Origin: Anaeromassilibacillus senegalensis
GTDB lineage: Bacteria; Bacillota; Clostridia; Oscillospirales; Acutalibacteraceae
DNA length: 64,000 bases
Direction: 5' to 3'
Assembly (NCBI RefSeq): GCF_021531715.1
Contig: NZ_JAFBIT010000003.1
Coordinates: forward strand, 124,001 to 188,000
In this document: in pieces, positions 1 to 8,570 of the stretch
How the letters are laid out: each line of letters starts with the position of its first letter
Position numbering within the stretch: position 1 is the first letter of the stretch
Translations under genes and position numbers: made by a program
The notes under the pieces: generated by a model
Seen by the model: only the letters and a program-made list of their open reading frames with translations
What the model was told of the DNA's origin: nothing
The model's database searches: none

Positions 1-181
1 CATCGAGAACCACCTTGCAATAATGCACTTCTACGTCATCCAAATGGATCCAAAACATTCCATTTGCTTCAAGCAGATTATATAAATGTTTGAATCTCTG
101 GTACATCAAATTTAACCAAATTGAATGCTCCAGATTATCATCATAATGTTCAAAAGCCTGTCCAGTATTAAATGGAGGGTC
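1..181 (-). pseudogene. mod: Type III-like DNA methyltransferase (Mod), interrupted: downstream fragment, runs off left edge
   Basis: Read on the minus strand from 181 toward 1, the frame gives D-PPFNTG followed by QAFEHYDDNLEHSIWL and a WIHLDDVEVHYCKVVLD-like stretch. DPPFNTG is the catalytic motif IV of N6-adenine methyltransferases of the beta class, and the following residues fit type III Mod proteins. There is no start codon at a sensible place: upstream of the motif the frame enters unrelated element sequence. The missing first 67 codons lie at 55473-55675 on the same strand, ending ...CIYID. The two parts were one gene before the prophage inserted between them. The 3' end lies beyond the window. 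Confidence 0.85.
180..181 (-). other. Prophage attL core (GA dinucleotide)
   Basis: On the minus strand the host sequence CCCTCCATTT is preceded by GA and then by element sequence GTCTTTATA. The matching right junction at 55473-55474 has host CTACATT, then GA, then element TATAAAAAC. Joining the host halves restores a continuous mod frame (CIYI-D-PPFNTG). Joining the element halves gives attP GTCTTTATA-GA-TATAAAAAC, whose arms are a near-perfect inverted repeat around GA. A 2-bp core with palindromic attP arms is the hallmark of large serine recombinases; GA is the known core of TnpX/TndX enzymes. The exact strand-exchange position is inferred. Confidence 0.8.
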
Positions 182-212
182 TATAAAGACGCTGTCTTTG
201 ATACAAACAGAA

Positions 213-305
213 AAAGCCTTCTCCGGCACATAAGTGCTGAAAAAGGCTTGAAATAAAGGGCTTTCGAGGTTCCGCTGTGTTTTACAGCAGAGCTTCGGAA
301 GCCCT
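213..305. other. Two hairpins just inside the left prophage end
   Basis: Positions 213-250 form a stem AAGCCTT/AAGGCTT with an inner CAC/GTG pair. Positions 259-279 pair with 285-305 over 21 positions with only one true mismatch if G-U pairs are allowed on the plus-strand RNA. Weak T-rich stretches follow on both sides. They lie between attL and the end of the defence operon (stop at 413) and probably act as terminators that isolate the cargo genes. The rest of 182-412 contains no gene that I can see. Confidence 0.5.
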
Positions 306-350
306 TATTCTGTTTATTCGATTGTCGCCGGCCGGTTCTGTGGCCTTTGA

Positions 351-409
351 AACTTACCCCTCAAAGCCGACTGTCGGAGGAATAATTAAAAAGTGTGGAA
401 TAATTAAAA
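351..409. repeat. Left copy of end-associated repeats
   Basis: AACTTACCCCTCAAA (351-365) is followed by GGAGGAATAATTAAA (376-390) and a second GGAATAATTAAAA (397-409). The same two motifs, same orientation and order, occur at 55386-55447 just inside the right prophage end. In the circular phage both copies would lie within about 230 bp of attP. Role unknown; accessory recombinase sites or remnants of a duplication are possible. Confidence 0.7.
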
Positions 410-412
410 GGT

Positions 413-883
413 TCAGTCGGTGGCGAGGTTGATTACAGTCTTGCCGCTTTTCTCTGCATAGGCCTTTGTCTGATAGGCCCCACCGCTCTCGTGTTCAACA
501 TAGCACACCACCAGATCAGACCGGTCTACCATACTCCGGTTCCTTACCTGAATCGCTGCTTTTGGATGGCTCCGGGCGGCTTCATCACAGACTTCGACTC
601 TGTCGTAATACTCGTCGAAGGAGTCCACATTGTCGGTGTATTCGGCTTTCGGGTACGCCAGCACCCAGACGAGTTCGTTGTTGTCGTCCCGGATGTCACG
701 CTTTGCCCGTCTGACTGTCGATGCCACAATCTGGTCAAACTCGCCATCTCGTCCGATCAGGAACTCCACATATTCTTTTTCGGTAATGAGCTTCCTGACC
801 AACTCAGTAACCTTTTCTTCAGTTTCAAAGAAGCGGTCAACCTGACGGTGGCCAAAGAAGGACACGGTATAGACATCGAGCAA
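413..883 (-). CDS. SLOG-superfamily (YpsA/DUF1273-like) nucleotide-binding protein
   Basis: 156 residues. The N-terminus has a FFGHR motif (about residues 9-13), followed by a helix and an FLIGRDGEFDQ segment; the C-terminal half has RSDLVVCYVEHESGGAYQT, a Rossmann strand with a Gly-rich turn. This order (FGHR, then G-x-G-x-FD, then a D-x-V/I strand with GG) is that of SLOG proteins related to YpsA/DUF1273, which bind nucleotides or nucleotide-derived ligands and are often found in anti-phage loci. It is the last gene of the minus-strand defence operon, 18 bp after mcrC. A sensor or effector role is inference; no catalytic activity can be assigned. Confidence 0.65.
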   Translation of the reverse strand: MLDVYTVSFFGHRQVDRFFETEEKVTELVRKLITEKEYVEFLIGRDGEFDQIVASTVRRAKRDIRDDNNELVWVLAYPKAEYTDNVDSFDEYYDRVEVCDEAARSHPKAAIQVRNRSMVDRSDLVVCYVEHESGGAYQTKAYAEKSGKTVINLATD

Positions 884-901
884 GCACTGTCGCCTCGTTT
901 C

Positions 902-1960
902 TTATGAAAAGTGTTCTGTGACTATTGCATTCAGCTGTGCAGCAATCTCCGAGAAATCCCGGTTCAAATCAAGCGTCTTCACGCTGATCTTGTTGCCGCT
1001 CATCTGATAGCTGTTGTCCGGCTGAATAGCCTCGTCCGTTGCGGCATAAAGTAGCATACCGGAAACCTTATGGGGCTGCTCCCCGAACTCCGTATCCTTG
1101 TTCTTGACGTAGGTAAAGATCTGATACAGATTGCCGGAATGGAGCGTGTGGACGTCGTACTGTGTTTGCGTAGTATGCGTGTAGTACTTAGCATCAATTA
1201 TTAGCACTGTATCGCCAGACCTGCTTGTGAGCATGATGTCGCTCTGCATTACCGGCAGCATCGTCCCGATACCATCATCCAAGGCCCACGGGATTTGCGA
1301 GGCCGTCGCCGTCACCTGCGGGCACTCCTTGGCGTAGTATTCGAGGATGAATTTTTCGTACAAACGGTTCATGCGCTGCTCATCCACAAAGGAGGCCAGC
1401 TTGTATTCTCCGGAGTCTGTGGTCAGAAGCATTCCTTCCAGAATGAGCTGGCAGAGGCTGATGAGCATCCGATAGGTATTGTTGTTTCTCTGGAACCGAA
1501 TGGCTGACCAGCGGATCGTGGTGGGATCGATTGTGTCAACATTCGAGAAGAACAGCATTTCCTTTTTCAGATCGCTTTTGTACTCCTGATCCACCCTCGT
1601 GTGCCGGAGCAGAAGCATAACAGTCGTTTTCAGTATCTGATTCAGGAGATTGTTCTCGGAAAGCTCGTCGTACTCGCAGGTCAGCACCCGCTTTCTGGCA
1701 AGGCGGTTCTGAATGGTCCCCGGCATATCAATCTTGCCTCGGACTACCGCAACATCCTCCTTGCGGTTCAAATACTCCCGGTACAGGCCCTGTTTCAACT
1801 GTCTGCTGATGCCCTTCGCCAGAATCGCAGCGAAGAGGTTATGCATGTTCTCAAACTCTTCGGTAGCAACATCCTCATAACCGCCTTGATTCAGCGTCGT
1901 GAAGGCATACGAAAGCATATAGTATATGTTTTTTATGAAGATGCTCTTATCCTTAATCAT
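902..1960 (-). CDS. mcrC: McrC-family nuclease subunit of McrBC-type restriction
   Basis: McrC/LlaJI-type endonuclease partner of McrB. The start is taken at the ATG at 1960, which overlaps the mcrB stop by 4 bp (ATGA); an upstream in-frame start would lie wholly inside mcrB. The C-terminal half holds a PD-(D/E)xK core: QSDIML (D of the active site), a beta turn, then LIIDAKYY (D-x-K). The N-terminal part (NIYYMLSYAF, then a conserved VRGKID stretch) is typical of the family. McrBC complexes cut DNA carrying modified cytosines, fuelled by McrB GTP hydrolysis. About 353 residues is the normal size. It probably acts on modified DNA of competing phages. Confidence 0.85.
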   Translation of the reverse strand: MIKDKSIFIKNIYYMLSYAFTTLNQGGYEDVATEEFENMHNLFAAILAKGISRQLKQGLYREYLNRKEDVAVVRGKIDMPGTIQNRLARKRVLTCEYDELSENNLLNQILKTTVMLLLRHTRVDQEYKSDLKKEMLFFSNVDTIDPTTIRWSAIRFQRNNNTYRMLISLCQLILEGMLLTTDSGEYKLASFVDEQRMNRLYEKFILEYYAKECPQVTATASQIPWALDDGIGTMLPVMQSDIMLTSRSGDTVLIIDAKYYTHTTQTQYDVHTLHSGNLYQIFTYVKNKDTEFGEQPHKVSGMLLYAATDEAIQPDNSYQMSGNKISVKTLDLNRDFSEIAAQLNAIVTEHFS

Positions 1961-4350
1961 TGAAACACACCTTGCAGAATGTTCTCCCAACGCTGGAGCT
2001 TGTTGGCGTCGTCGAACCAATACTCGCTGAGCATCGGAAGAATGTCATAGTCAACGATGGAGTGCAGCCACTCCTCGGTGCAAACATCCCTGCCGCAGAA
2101 ATAGCTGTGGCCGATGCAGAAACCCTTACCCAACGACTTATCAAGAGAGATTTCACGGTTCAGGTCTTTCACCTTATTAACGAGTTCGTTCAGTGTCTCG
2201 TTGTTCAGACCGTTCTGGTAATGAATGAAGCCCTCTGAATCAAAGCCCGGTTCCACCTCAAAGAAGCTGAAGCGGCGACGGAGCGCATAGTCGATCATAG
2301 CAAGGCTGCGGTCTGCCGTGTTCATCATGCCGATAATATAGAGGTTCTTCGGGACGGAGAATGAGAGCCCGTTATAAGCGAGGGTCGCTTTTGTGCCTCT
2401 GTAGTCCTTCTCGATCAGCATCAGCAGCTCACCGAAGATTTTACTCATATTTCCACGGTTGATTTCGTCGATGATGAAGAAGAACTCCTTGTCCGGCTGA
2501 TTTGCGGCCTTCTGGCAAAAACGATAGAAAATGCCATATTTCAGCTCGAAGCCATCCTCGACTGGCTTATAACCCATCATGAAATCTTCGTAGGAGTAGT
2601 TCTGGTGGAACTGAACGAATTCGATGCGGCTATCGTCCTTTTCACCCATCATGGACCACGCCAGACGTCTTGCGGCGAAAGTCTTACCAACACCGGGAGC
2701 ACCCTGCAGGATGATGTTCTTCTTATTGCGAAGAACGGCCACAAGGTTCTCGTAGCGTTTTTCGGTCATGTACACTTCATCGAGGAAATCGCTCTTTGTG
2801 TAAGCATCGATGGAGGCTTCCTGCGCTACAGGATTTTCTTCACGAATCATATCGAGGATGAAGTCATATTCGCCTCGGGTGAGCTTGAACAGGCTGCCTT
2901 GCGGATTCTGGAAATACTCCATACGCTCCAACTCCGGGCATCCTCTCAAGGTCGCATAATCAATCGGTGAAGTCAGGCCTTCGACCTTTTCAAAGAACAG
3001 TTTCTCGCCGTCTTGTTCTGCGCTGACACGACCGATGGCAACGATCTGCTTTACCGGATTGGATTCGTACCCGATGATCATGTCGCCAGCCTTCGCATCA
3101 AGGAAGTTCTGGAAAATGCGACGCTTGTTGCCGTTCTCATTGTAGAGCGTGTAGGACTGAACCTCTCCAACAGCGATATCTGCAAAGCTCCAGATCTTTG
3201 GATTGGCATTCAACCACCAATAACCACGGTCTTCCTCACCGGGAGCAGCTGCGACATACAGCTCGATACCACTGAGATCTGCCTTGTCGAGTGCAGCAGA
3301 AAGCTCGTCTCTCAGTTTCCAAACAAAGCTACCGTCTTCATCTTTTCCCGCATCACGGCCTGTATAAAGAATCGTCCACCACTGAGTTGAACCATCATCT
3401 CTGGTGTTCGGCGTGATGCCAGTGGCCTCGCAGACTCTTCTTGCTAATGCAACAGAACCAGAATTATAGAAGTTCTTTGTCTCACCGTATTTCACAGCAA
3501 GCTGAGTGCAGGAAGCCATGCCGCCATAATCCTTCATGCGCTTCATGATTTCCAGCGCACCGGTCGTAAAGACGGTTTCATCCTTCAGCAGCTTGCTCCA
3601 GTCCTCAACAGAGAGGCCGGGATCAAAGTCTGCGCCATACCAGCTTGTCGTATCAGGGGCGGCATCCTTCTGTGAGTAATACCGGCTGATGTAGAAGCCG
3701 ACGTCGATGGTCAGTGTCTTCAGTTCTGGGTCGGGATAGCAGGTATCGGTCAACTGCGACTGGAAGAGATTCACCAACTCGGTATCTTCTTTGAGGGCCA
3801 CGCTGATTTCATCATAGAGCTTCAGGAAGTTCCGGATGTTATCGGCGTAAGCACCTTTTTTGAAGCGATAGTCAGATTCCAGTTCGCTGGCGACCGTTTT
3901 AACCTCACCGAACTTATAGATGTAATACTTGTCCGGGTAACGGAGCCACAGGTAGGTACTGATGGCATTCTCATACTGATAATGCTGTGCGGCACCGTTA
4001 CCGTACTTCTCCAAAAGAATGGACGATTGCATTTTGAAAGCATCCATTCGCTCGAAGACATCCTTGCTCTCATCGAACAAAGCGATGAACATTGCACGGA
4101 CCTCTTCGGGAGCAGACTTAGCGAACCCGACAATCATGCCTTTCGGGAAGTTGTTGTTAGAGGCAAGCAGATTGAACGTCTTATCCAGAGATCGATTCAG
4201 CATCTCTGCAAAATCAGCAGCGTTCACATTCCAATTGTCCTGAAACCATTTCACGGCTTCCCATTTGTATTTTTCATCGCCCCACTGCTTTGAGACGAAG
4301 TTCTGCTTGTACGATACAAGCACGTCTTTCAAACGATACTGGTCAAACAT
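1957..4350 (-). CDS. mcrB: McrB-like AAA+ GTPase with EVE modified-base reader domain
   Basis: 797 residues. The C-terminal AAA_5 module has Walker A GAPGVGKT (from residue 550), Walker B FFIIDEINRGN (about 625-635) and the McrB signature MNTADRS (about 677), which marks the GTP-using branch. Around residues 376-470 a GYWWLNANPKIW...YTLYN...GDMIIGYE segment fits an EVE/PUA-like domain, known to read modified bases in McrB relatives. The first 350 residues are helical and resemble the MrcB N-terminal type; they give no precise call. It is translationally coupled to mcrC (ATGA) and lies 12 bp after hsdR, so it belongs to the same defence operon. Confidence 0.85.
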   Translation of the reverse strand: MFDQYRLKDVLVSYKQNFVSKQWGDEKYKWEAVKWFQDNWNVNAADFAEMLNRSLDKTFNLLASNNNFPKGMIVGFAKSAPEEVRAMFIALFDESKDVFERMDAFKMQSSILLEKYGNGAAQHYQYENAISTYLWLRYPDKYYIYKFGEVKTVASELESDYRFKKGAYADNIRNFLKLYDEISVALKEDTELVNLFQSQLTDTCYPDPELKTLTIDVGFYISRYYSQKDAAPDTTSWYGADFDPGLSVEDWSKLLKDETVFTTGALEIMKRMKDYGGMASCTQLAVKYGETKNFYNSGSVALARRVCEATGITPNTRDDGSTQWWTILYTGRDAGKDEDGSFVWKLRDELSAALDKADLSGIELYVAAAPGEEDRGYWWLNANPKIWSFADIAVGEVQSYTLYNENGNKRRIFQNFLDAKAGDMIIGYESNPVKQIVAIGRVSAEQDGEKLFFEKVEGLTSPIDYATLRGCPELERMEYFQNPQGSLFKLTRGEYDFILDMIREENPVAQEASIDAYTKSDFLDEVYMTEKRYENLVAVLRNKKNIILQGAPGVGKTFAARRLAWSMMGEKDDSRIEFVQFHQNYSYEDFMMGYKPVEDGFELKYGIFYRFCQKAANQPDKEFFFIIDEINRGNMSKIFGELLMLIEKDYRGTKATLAYNGLSFSVPKNLYIIGMMNTADRSLAMIDYALRRRFSFFEVEPGFDSEGFIHYQNGLNNETLNELVNKVKDLNREISLDKSLGKGFCIGHSYFCGRDVCTEEWLHSIVDYDILPMLSEYWFDDANKLQRWENILQGVFQ

Positions 4351-4362
4351 GCGATCACCTCT

Positions 4363-7335
4363 TTACGCTTCTCTCAAGCTCTTATAAATTTCTTCTGTGA
4401 AGATACCGAGCACCTGTTTCTTTATCTCATCGTTGCCGAGAAGTAGAGAGAAGAAGTCCTGATTCTGTTCGAGGCCCTCAATCAGCGCATCGTCAATGTC
4501 GTCAAAGTAAGAGAACTCGAAATCTTTTACAGTGTTGTTTTTTGCACTGGTTTTCAGCTTATCCGATTTCAGGAGGATATCCCGGATCTGCAGCATGGCT
4601 TTTACGGCCACATCGTTGTCGTAGGCTTTTCCGGTACGACTGTTGATTTCCGCAATGATCTGAGAGAGCCGCTCTTCCTTCGCTTCGGTCAGGCCAAAGC
4701 TCTCTGCGGTCGGCAGCTTTACCACCGGCTTCGCCACCAGATTCGGAGTGGTGTGTTCCTCGGCTTTTTTCTGCACAAAGTTGGTCGCTTTGATTTTGCC
4801 GTCAAGGTTATAACCACCACCCGGATGCTTGATGTTGATGTAAGCCAGCAGATAAGTGATGAAGTTGTATTTCTTGTGCAGGTCCGTATCCTCGAAGCAG
4901 GATACCTGCAGTAGGAACTCATAGAAGCGGACGAAGTGGCGCATCATGGCCACGATCTCATGCTGCTTGATGAGCTCATATTGCTCAATCATGTTCTTGG
5001 CCCGTTTGAAATAGAAGGTCAGCTTCTGCTTATCCTTGGAGGAAATATTCTCCTTGTACAGCAGTTCGTTAGCCTTTTCGATGTCGTCCGGATCAAGAAC
5101 GGTGTATGCATCAATAGTTGCCTCAAGGTCGTAAATGGCCGTCGGCGTTACGGAATTGGACAGCAGCGTAGTCGTATAGTACGGAGCGAAGGCATCCTTG
5201 ATGTCCTCGTAGCTGTTCACGAAATCCAGAACGAAGGTCTTTTTCTCAAACGGAGGGCAGATTCGGTTCAGGCGGGAAAGTGTCTGAACAGCCGAAACAC
5301 CCTTGAGCTTCTTGAGGACGTACATAGCGCAGAGCTTCGGCTGATCGAACCCGGTCTGATATTTGTTGGCCACCAGAAGCACCTGATACTCGTCCTTGTC
5401 AAACTCCTTAGTCAGACGGTCCTCCGGAAATCCGTTCATGGACGCCTCGGTGTACTCAGTCTCATCATCCGGGAGTTTCACCTTTCCAGAGAAAGCCACC
5501 AGAGCCTTAATGTCGGTGTATCCCTTCTTCTTGGTATAGTCTTCAAAGGCCTGACGGTATTTGACAGCACCCTGACGGGAGGCGGTGATAACCATAGCCT
5601 TTGCCATACCACCGAGTTCCGGCATCACCGTCGTGCGGAAATGCTCAACGATGACCTCAACCCTCTGTGCAATGTTCGTTTCATGCAGCTCCACGAAACG
5701 GGCAATCTGCCTTTTTGCAGATGCAGTTTTCATCTGCGGATCTTCTTCGATCTCCTTGTTGATCTGGTAGAAGGTATCGTAAGTCGTATAGTTCTGGAGC
5801 ACATCGAGAATAAAGCCTTCCTCGATGGCCTGTTTCATTGAATAGACATGGAACGCCTCACGCTGGCCTCTTGTGTTCAAACGACCAAAGAGCTGAAGCG
5901 TCGTCGGCTTCGGAGTAGCGGTGAAAGCAAACATGGAAACATTAGCCTGCTTCCCGTTGCGGCGAATCTGGTCTGTGATCATATCCTCAACATCGAGCTC
6001 ACCAACCTCAATCTCGCCGGAGCCGAGCGACATGGTAACCGCAGCCATATCCTTACCGGCTGTGGAGGAATGGGCCTCGTCGATGATGACTGCGAAACGC
6101 TTACCTTTCAATCCTGCAACGCTGTCAACGATGTATGGGAACTTCTGAATGGTGGTGGCGATGATCTTCGTGTTGCCATTCAGAGCAATCGCAAGGTCTG
6201 CAGAATTACACTTGTCGTCCATCACCCGAATTAATCCGGCTTTATGCTCCATGCCCATGATTGCCTTCTGAAGCTGCCGGTCAACCACGACACGGTCGGT
6301 AACGATGATGACATTATCAAAGATGATCTTGTTATTCGCATCATGCAGCGATGTAAGCCGGTGGGCAAGCCATGCGATAGAGTTCGTTTTGCCGGAACCT
6401 GCACTGTGCTGGATCAAGTAGTTCTGCGTCGTACCGTTCTCACGGACGTCAGCAAGCACCTTTCGGATAACGTCCAGCTGATGATACCGTGGGAAAATGA
6501 TATTCTCTGACTTCTTTGTTTTGCCGGTCAGTTCGTCCTTGCTTTCCTTCGACTCCACGAAAATGAACTTCCCGATGAGGTCGAGGACGGTATCCTTCTT
6601 CAGAATATCCTCCCACATATAGGAAACGCTATATTTATCCTCATAGGTCGGATTTCCGGCACCGGCATTGACGCCTTCGCCATTGCCCATATTGAACGGC
6701 AGGAAGAAGGTTGAATTGCCGTTCAGCTTTGTGGTCATGTAGACCTGCTCCAGATCCATCGCAAAGTTTACGAGGCATCCGGCCTTAAACCAGAAGAGTC
6801 TGGTTTTCGGATTGCGGTCCACACGGTACTGATAGATAGCGTCCTGATAAGACTGACCGGCAGCATTACACTTCAGCTCGAAGGACATGATGGCGAGGCC
6901 GTTCAGGAAGATCACAAGGTCAATACGCTCATCGTCGCTGGCCCAGACCTCCTCCATAACGGAGAAAATGTTTTTCTCATACTTCGCCAGCAACTCCCGG
7001 TTAAAGGTAGTCGCCGGTTTTGTATACATGAGCTCCAGCTTCATATTGGAGAGCTCGATGCCATGCTTCAAGACGTCCAGCAAGCTGCCACGGGTCTTTG
7101 TCGTTTCAGAATTGATGAAACTGACGATAGTATCCTCCAGATCGCCCTTGTAGATTTTACGGAGGGCCGCCATCTCGTCCGGCTGCGTGTCGTTCAGAAA
7201 CTGGAAAAGCAGCTCCCGGTCAACGGCAAAGAAACGGTCATAGCTCGTCGCTTTGCGGACCACATAACCGTTGTCCTGCGAGAGCCTTTCCATTATGAAA
7301 TGTTGGTATTCTTTTTCGCTCAGAATATCATTCAT
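4363..7335 (-). CDS. hsdR: Type I restriction endonuclease subunit R
   Basis: 990 residues, normal for HsdR. The N-terminal nuclease has the D...ExK pattern (D139, E153, K155 in RIDLVIFLNGLAIMSFELK). SF2 translocase motifs follow: Walker A HSAGSGKT (310-317), DEAH-like DEAH (419-422), FTATP (motif III) and QTLSRLNR (motif VI). It cleaves unmodified DNA after ATP-driven translocation, together with HsdM and HsdS. The start ATG at 7335 overlaps the hsdS stop (ATGA). All key residues are present, so the enzyme looks functional. Confidence 0.93.
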   Translation of the reverse strand: MNDILSEKEYQHFIMERLSQDNGYVVRKATSYDRFFAVDRELLFQFLNDTQPDEMAALRKIYKGDLEDTIVSFINSETTKTRGSLLDVLKHGIELSNMKLELMYTKPATTFNRELLAKYEKNIFSVMEEVWASDDERIDLVIFLNGLAIMSFELKCNAAGQSYQDAIYQYRVDRNPKTRLFWFKAGCLVNFAMDLEQVYMTTKLNGNSTFFLPFNMGNGEGVNAGAGNPTYEDKYSVSYMWEDILKKDTVLDLIGKFIFVESKESKDELTGKTKKSENIIFPRYHQLDVIRKVLADVRENGTTQNYLIQHSAGSGKTNSIAWLAHRLTSLHDANNKIIFDNVIIVTDRVVVDRQLQKAIMGMEHKAGLIRVMDDKCNSADLAIALNGNTKIIATTIQKFPYIVDSVAGLKGKRFAVIIDEAHSSTAGKDMAAVTMSLGSGEIEVGELDVEDMITDQIRRNGKQANVSMFAFTATPKPTTLQLFGRLNTRGQREAFHVYSMKQAIEEGFILDVLQNYTTYDTFYQINKEIEEDPQMKTASAKRQIARFVELHETNIAQRVEVIVEHFRTTVMPELGGMAKAMVITASRQGAVKYRQAFEDYTKKKGYTDIKALVAFSGKVKLPDDETEYTEASMNGFPEDRLTKEFDKDEYQVLLVANKYQTGFDQPKLCAMYVLKKLKGVSAVQTLSRLNRICPPFEKKTFVLDFVNSYEDIKDAFAPYYTTTLLSNSVTPTAIYDLEATIDAYTVLDPDDIEKANELLYKENISSKDKQKLTFYFKRAKNMIEQYELIKQHEIVAMMRHFVRFYEFLLQVSCFEDTDLHKKYNFITYLLAYINIKHPGGGYNLDGKIKATNFVQKKAEEHTTPNLVAKPVVKLPTAESFGLTEAKEERLSQIIAEINSRTGKAYDNDVAVKAMLQIRDILLKSDKLKTSAKNNTVKDFEFSYFDDIDDALIEGLEQNQDFFSLLLGNDEIKKQVLGIFTEEIYKSLREA

Positions 7336-8570
7336 GTGCTGGGCACCTCCTTCTTGCCGGTGACGTATTCAAAGATAAAGGATTTCTTATATTCTTCAAG
7401 GGTCTCAAGCTGTAATGCTTTTTCACCGATGATTGCGTTTATCTCTTCGCACTTGGCATCGAGATAGTTTGCAATTTCAACTTGCTCGTCATACGGTGGT
7501 TTCGGTGCTTTAATTGCCCCAAGCTGGTCCTCTGTCAGTGAGTGACGAAGGTTTTTTGCCATGTGCAGTAATTCCTTTGTGTAATCAACCATCAAATAAT
7601 AGTAATAGTAGTACGGCGCATAAGCACCTTCTTTCATAACGAATTGACTATAAGCGGGACTGGTAAGACCGTGATTTTTTATAAGGCCAATGCAACGTGG
7701 CGTAACATCTATATCAAACAAGCACATCAATAAATTGCCCGGTTTAATCCGTTGATAGCCATCAAAAGAAGTCGGCATTTTCCCTCCGGCATCCAAGTCC
7801 CTGACAATAACACCGTTTGTGGTTAATGAAAGAATGTCCTCTCCATCATAGACTGGGCAGATGTTTTTAACCTTGTACATTAAGTATTTGTTTGGGATTG
7901 AAATCCACGTTTGTGGCATTTGGCCCACCCAGTCTATACCGCTATCAATCAATTCAACATCATGGAGGCCTTTTGTAACCGTCTCGGTTATTAGTGATCG
8001 TTTATGTTGCTCGATGGCGTCGATCTGAGACTGAAGGTCTGAAACGATAAGGTCAATTTCAGCACACTTTTTGTCAAGAAATGATGCAATCTTTTCTTGC
8101 TCATCAACGCTGGGAATTGGTATTATGATACGCTTCATATCCTGCCAGCCTGTCGTCCAAAGGTCGTCAACAATGCCGTGTCCCCAACGATAGAATTCAT
8201 CTCCAAACTGTACCGTGTGGAAAAGCCAGTCGTAATAACGAGGATTCATCTCTCCATTTGGCGACAAGATTGTATTGATCAATGATACAGAGCCTTCATA
8301 AGCTGAAATACCACAAGAGCCACGACGATCTGAGCGGCTATTGATTGCAAAGTCTCCGACCCTAACCAGTTTTCTATCATCGTGAGCATTTGACTTTGCC
8401 GCAGTTTCCAATTGAGGGACAATACCCTTATTTGTTACAGAAAGAGGCTGAAAATCAATGTCGCTAACCTTCTGATTTCTCAAGGAATAAAGTCCACCTA
8501 TTCTTCCAACGCTCCAGTCTGATGGAATAGCACCGATCCATTCAATTCCGCTCTCATGTAATTCACACAT
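7332..8570 (-). CDS. hsdS: Type I restriction specificity subunit S
   Basis: Start taken at the ATG at 8570 (MCELHESGIEWIG), which overlaps the end of hsdM by 8 bp. Two target-recognition domains are visible, each opening with a GI-WIG-P--W motif (near residues 8-18 and again near 210: SGIDWVGQMPQTW) and each ending in a conserved helix rich in DEQEKIA/DEQVEIA followed by FLDKKCAEID/YLDAKCEEIN. This two-fold repeat is typical of HsdS. The gene is clearly more AT-rich than hsdM and hsdR, as is common for specificity genes that are exchanged often. Confidence 0.92.
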   Translation of the reverse strand: MCELHESGIEWIGAIPSDWSVGRIGGLYSLRNQKVSDIDFQPLSVTNKGIVPQLETAAKSNAHDDRKLVRVGDFAINSRSDRRGSCGISAYEGSVSLINTILSPNGEMNPRYYDWLFHTVQFGDEFYRWGHGIVDDLWTTGWQDMKRIIIPIPSVDEQEKIASFLDKKCAEIDLIVSDLQSQIDAIEQHKRSLITETVTKGLHDVELIDSGIDWVGQMPQTWISIPNKYLMYKVKNICPVYDGEDILSLTTNGVIVRDLDAGGKMPTSFDGYQRIKPGNLLMCLFDIDVTPRCIGLIKNHGLTSPAYSQFVMKEGAYAPYYYYYYLMVDYTKELLHMAKNLRHSLTEDQLGAIKAPKPPYDEQVEIANYLDAKCEEINAIIGEKALQLETLEEYKKSFIFEYVTGKKEVPST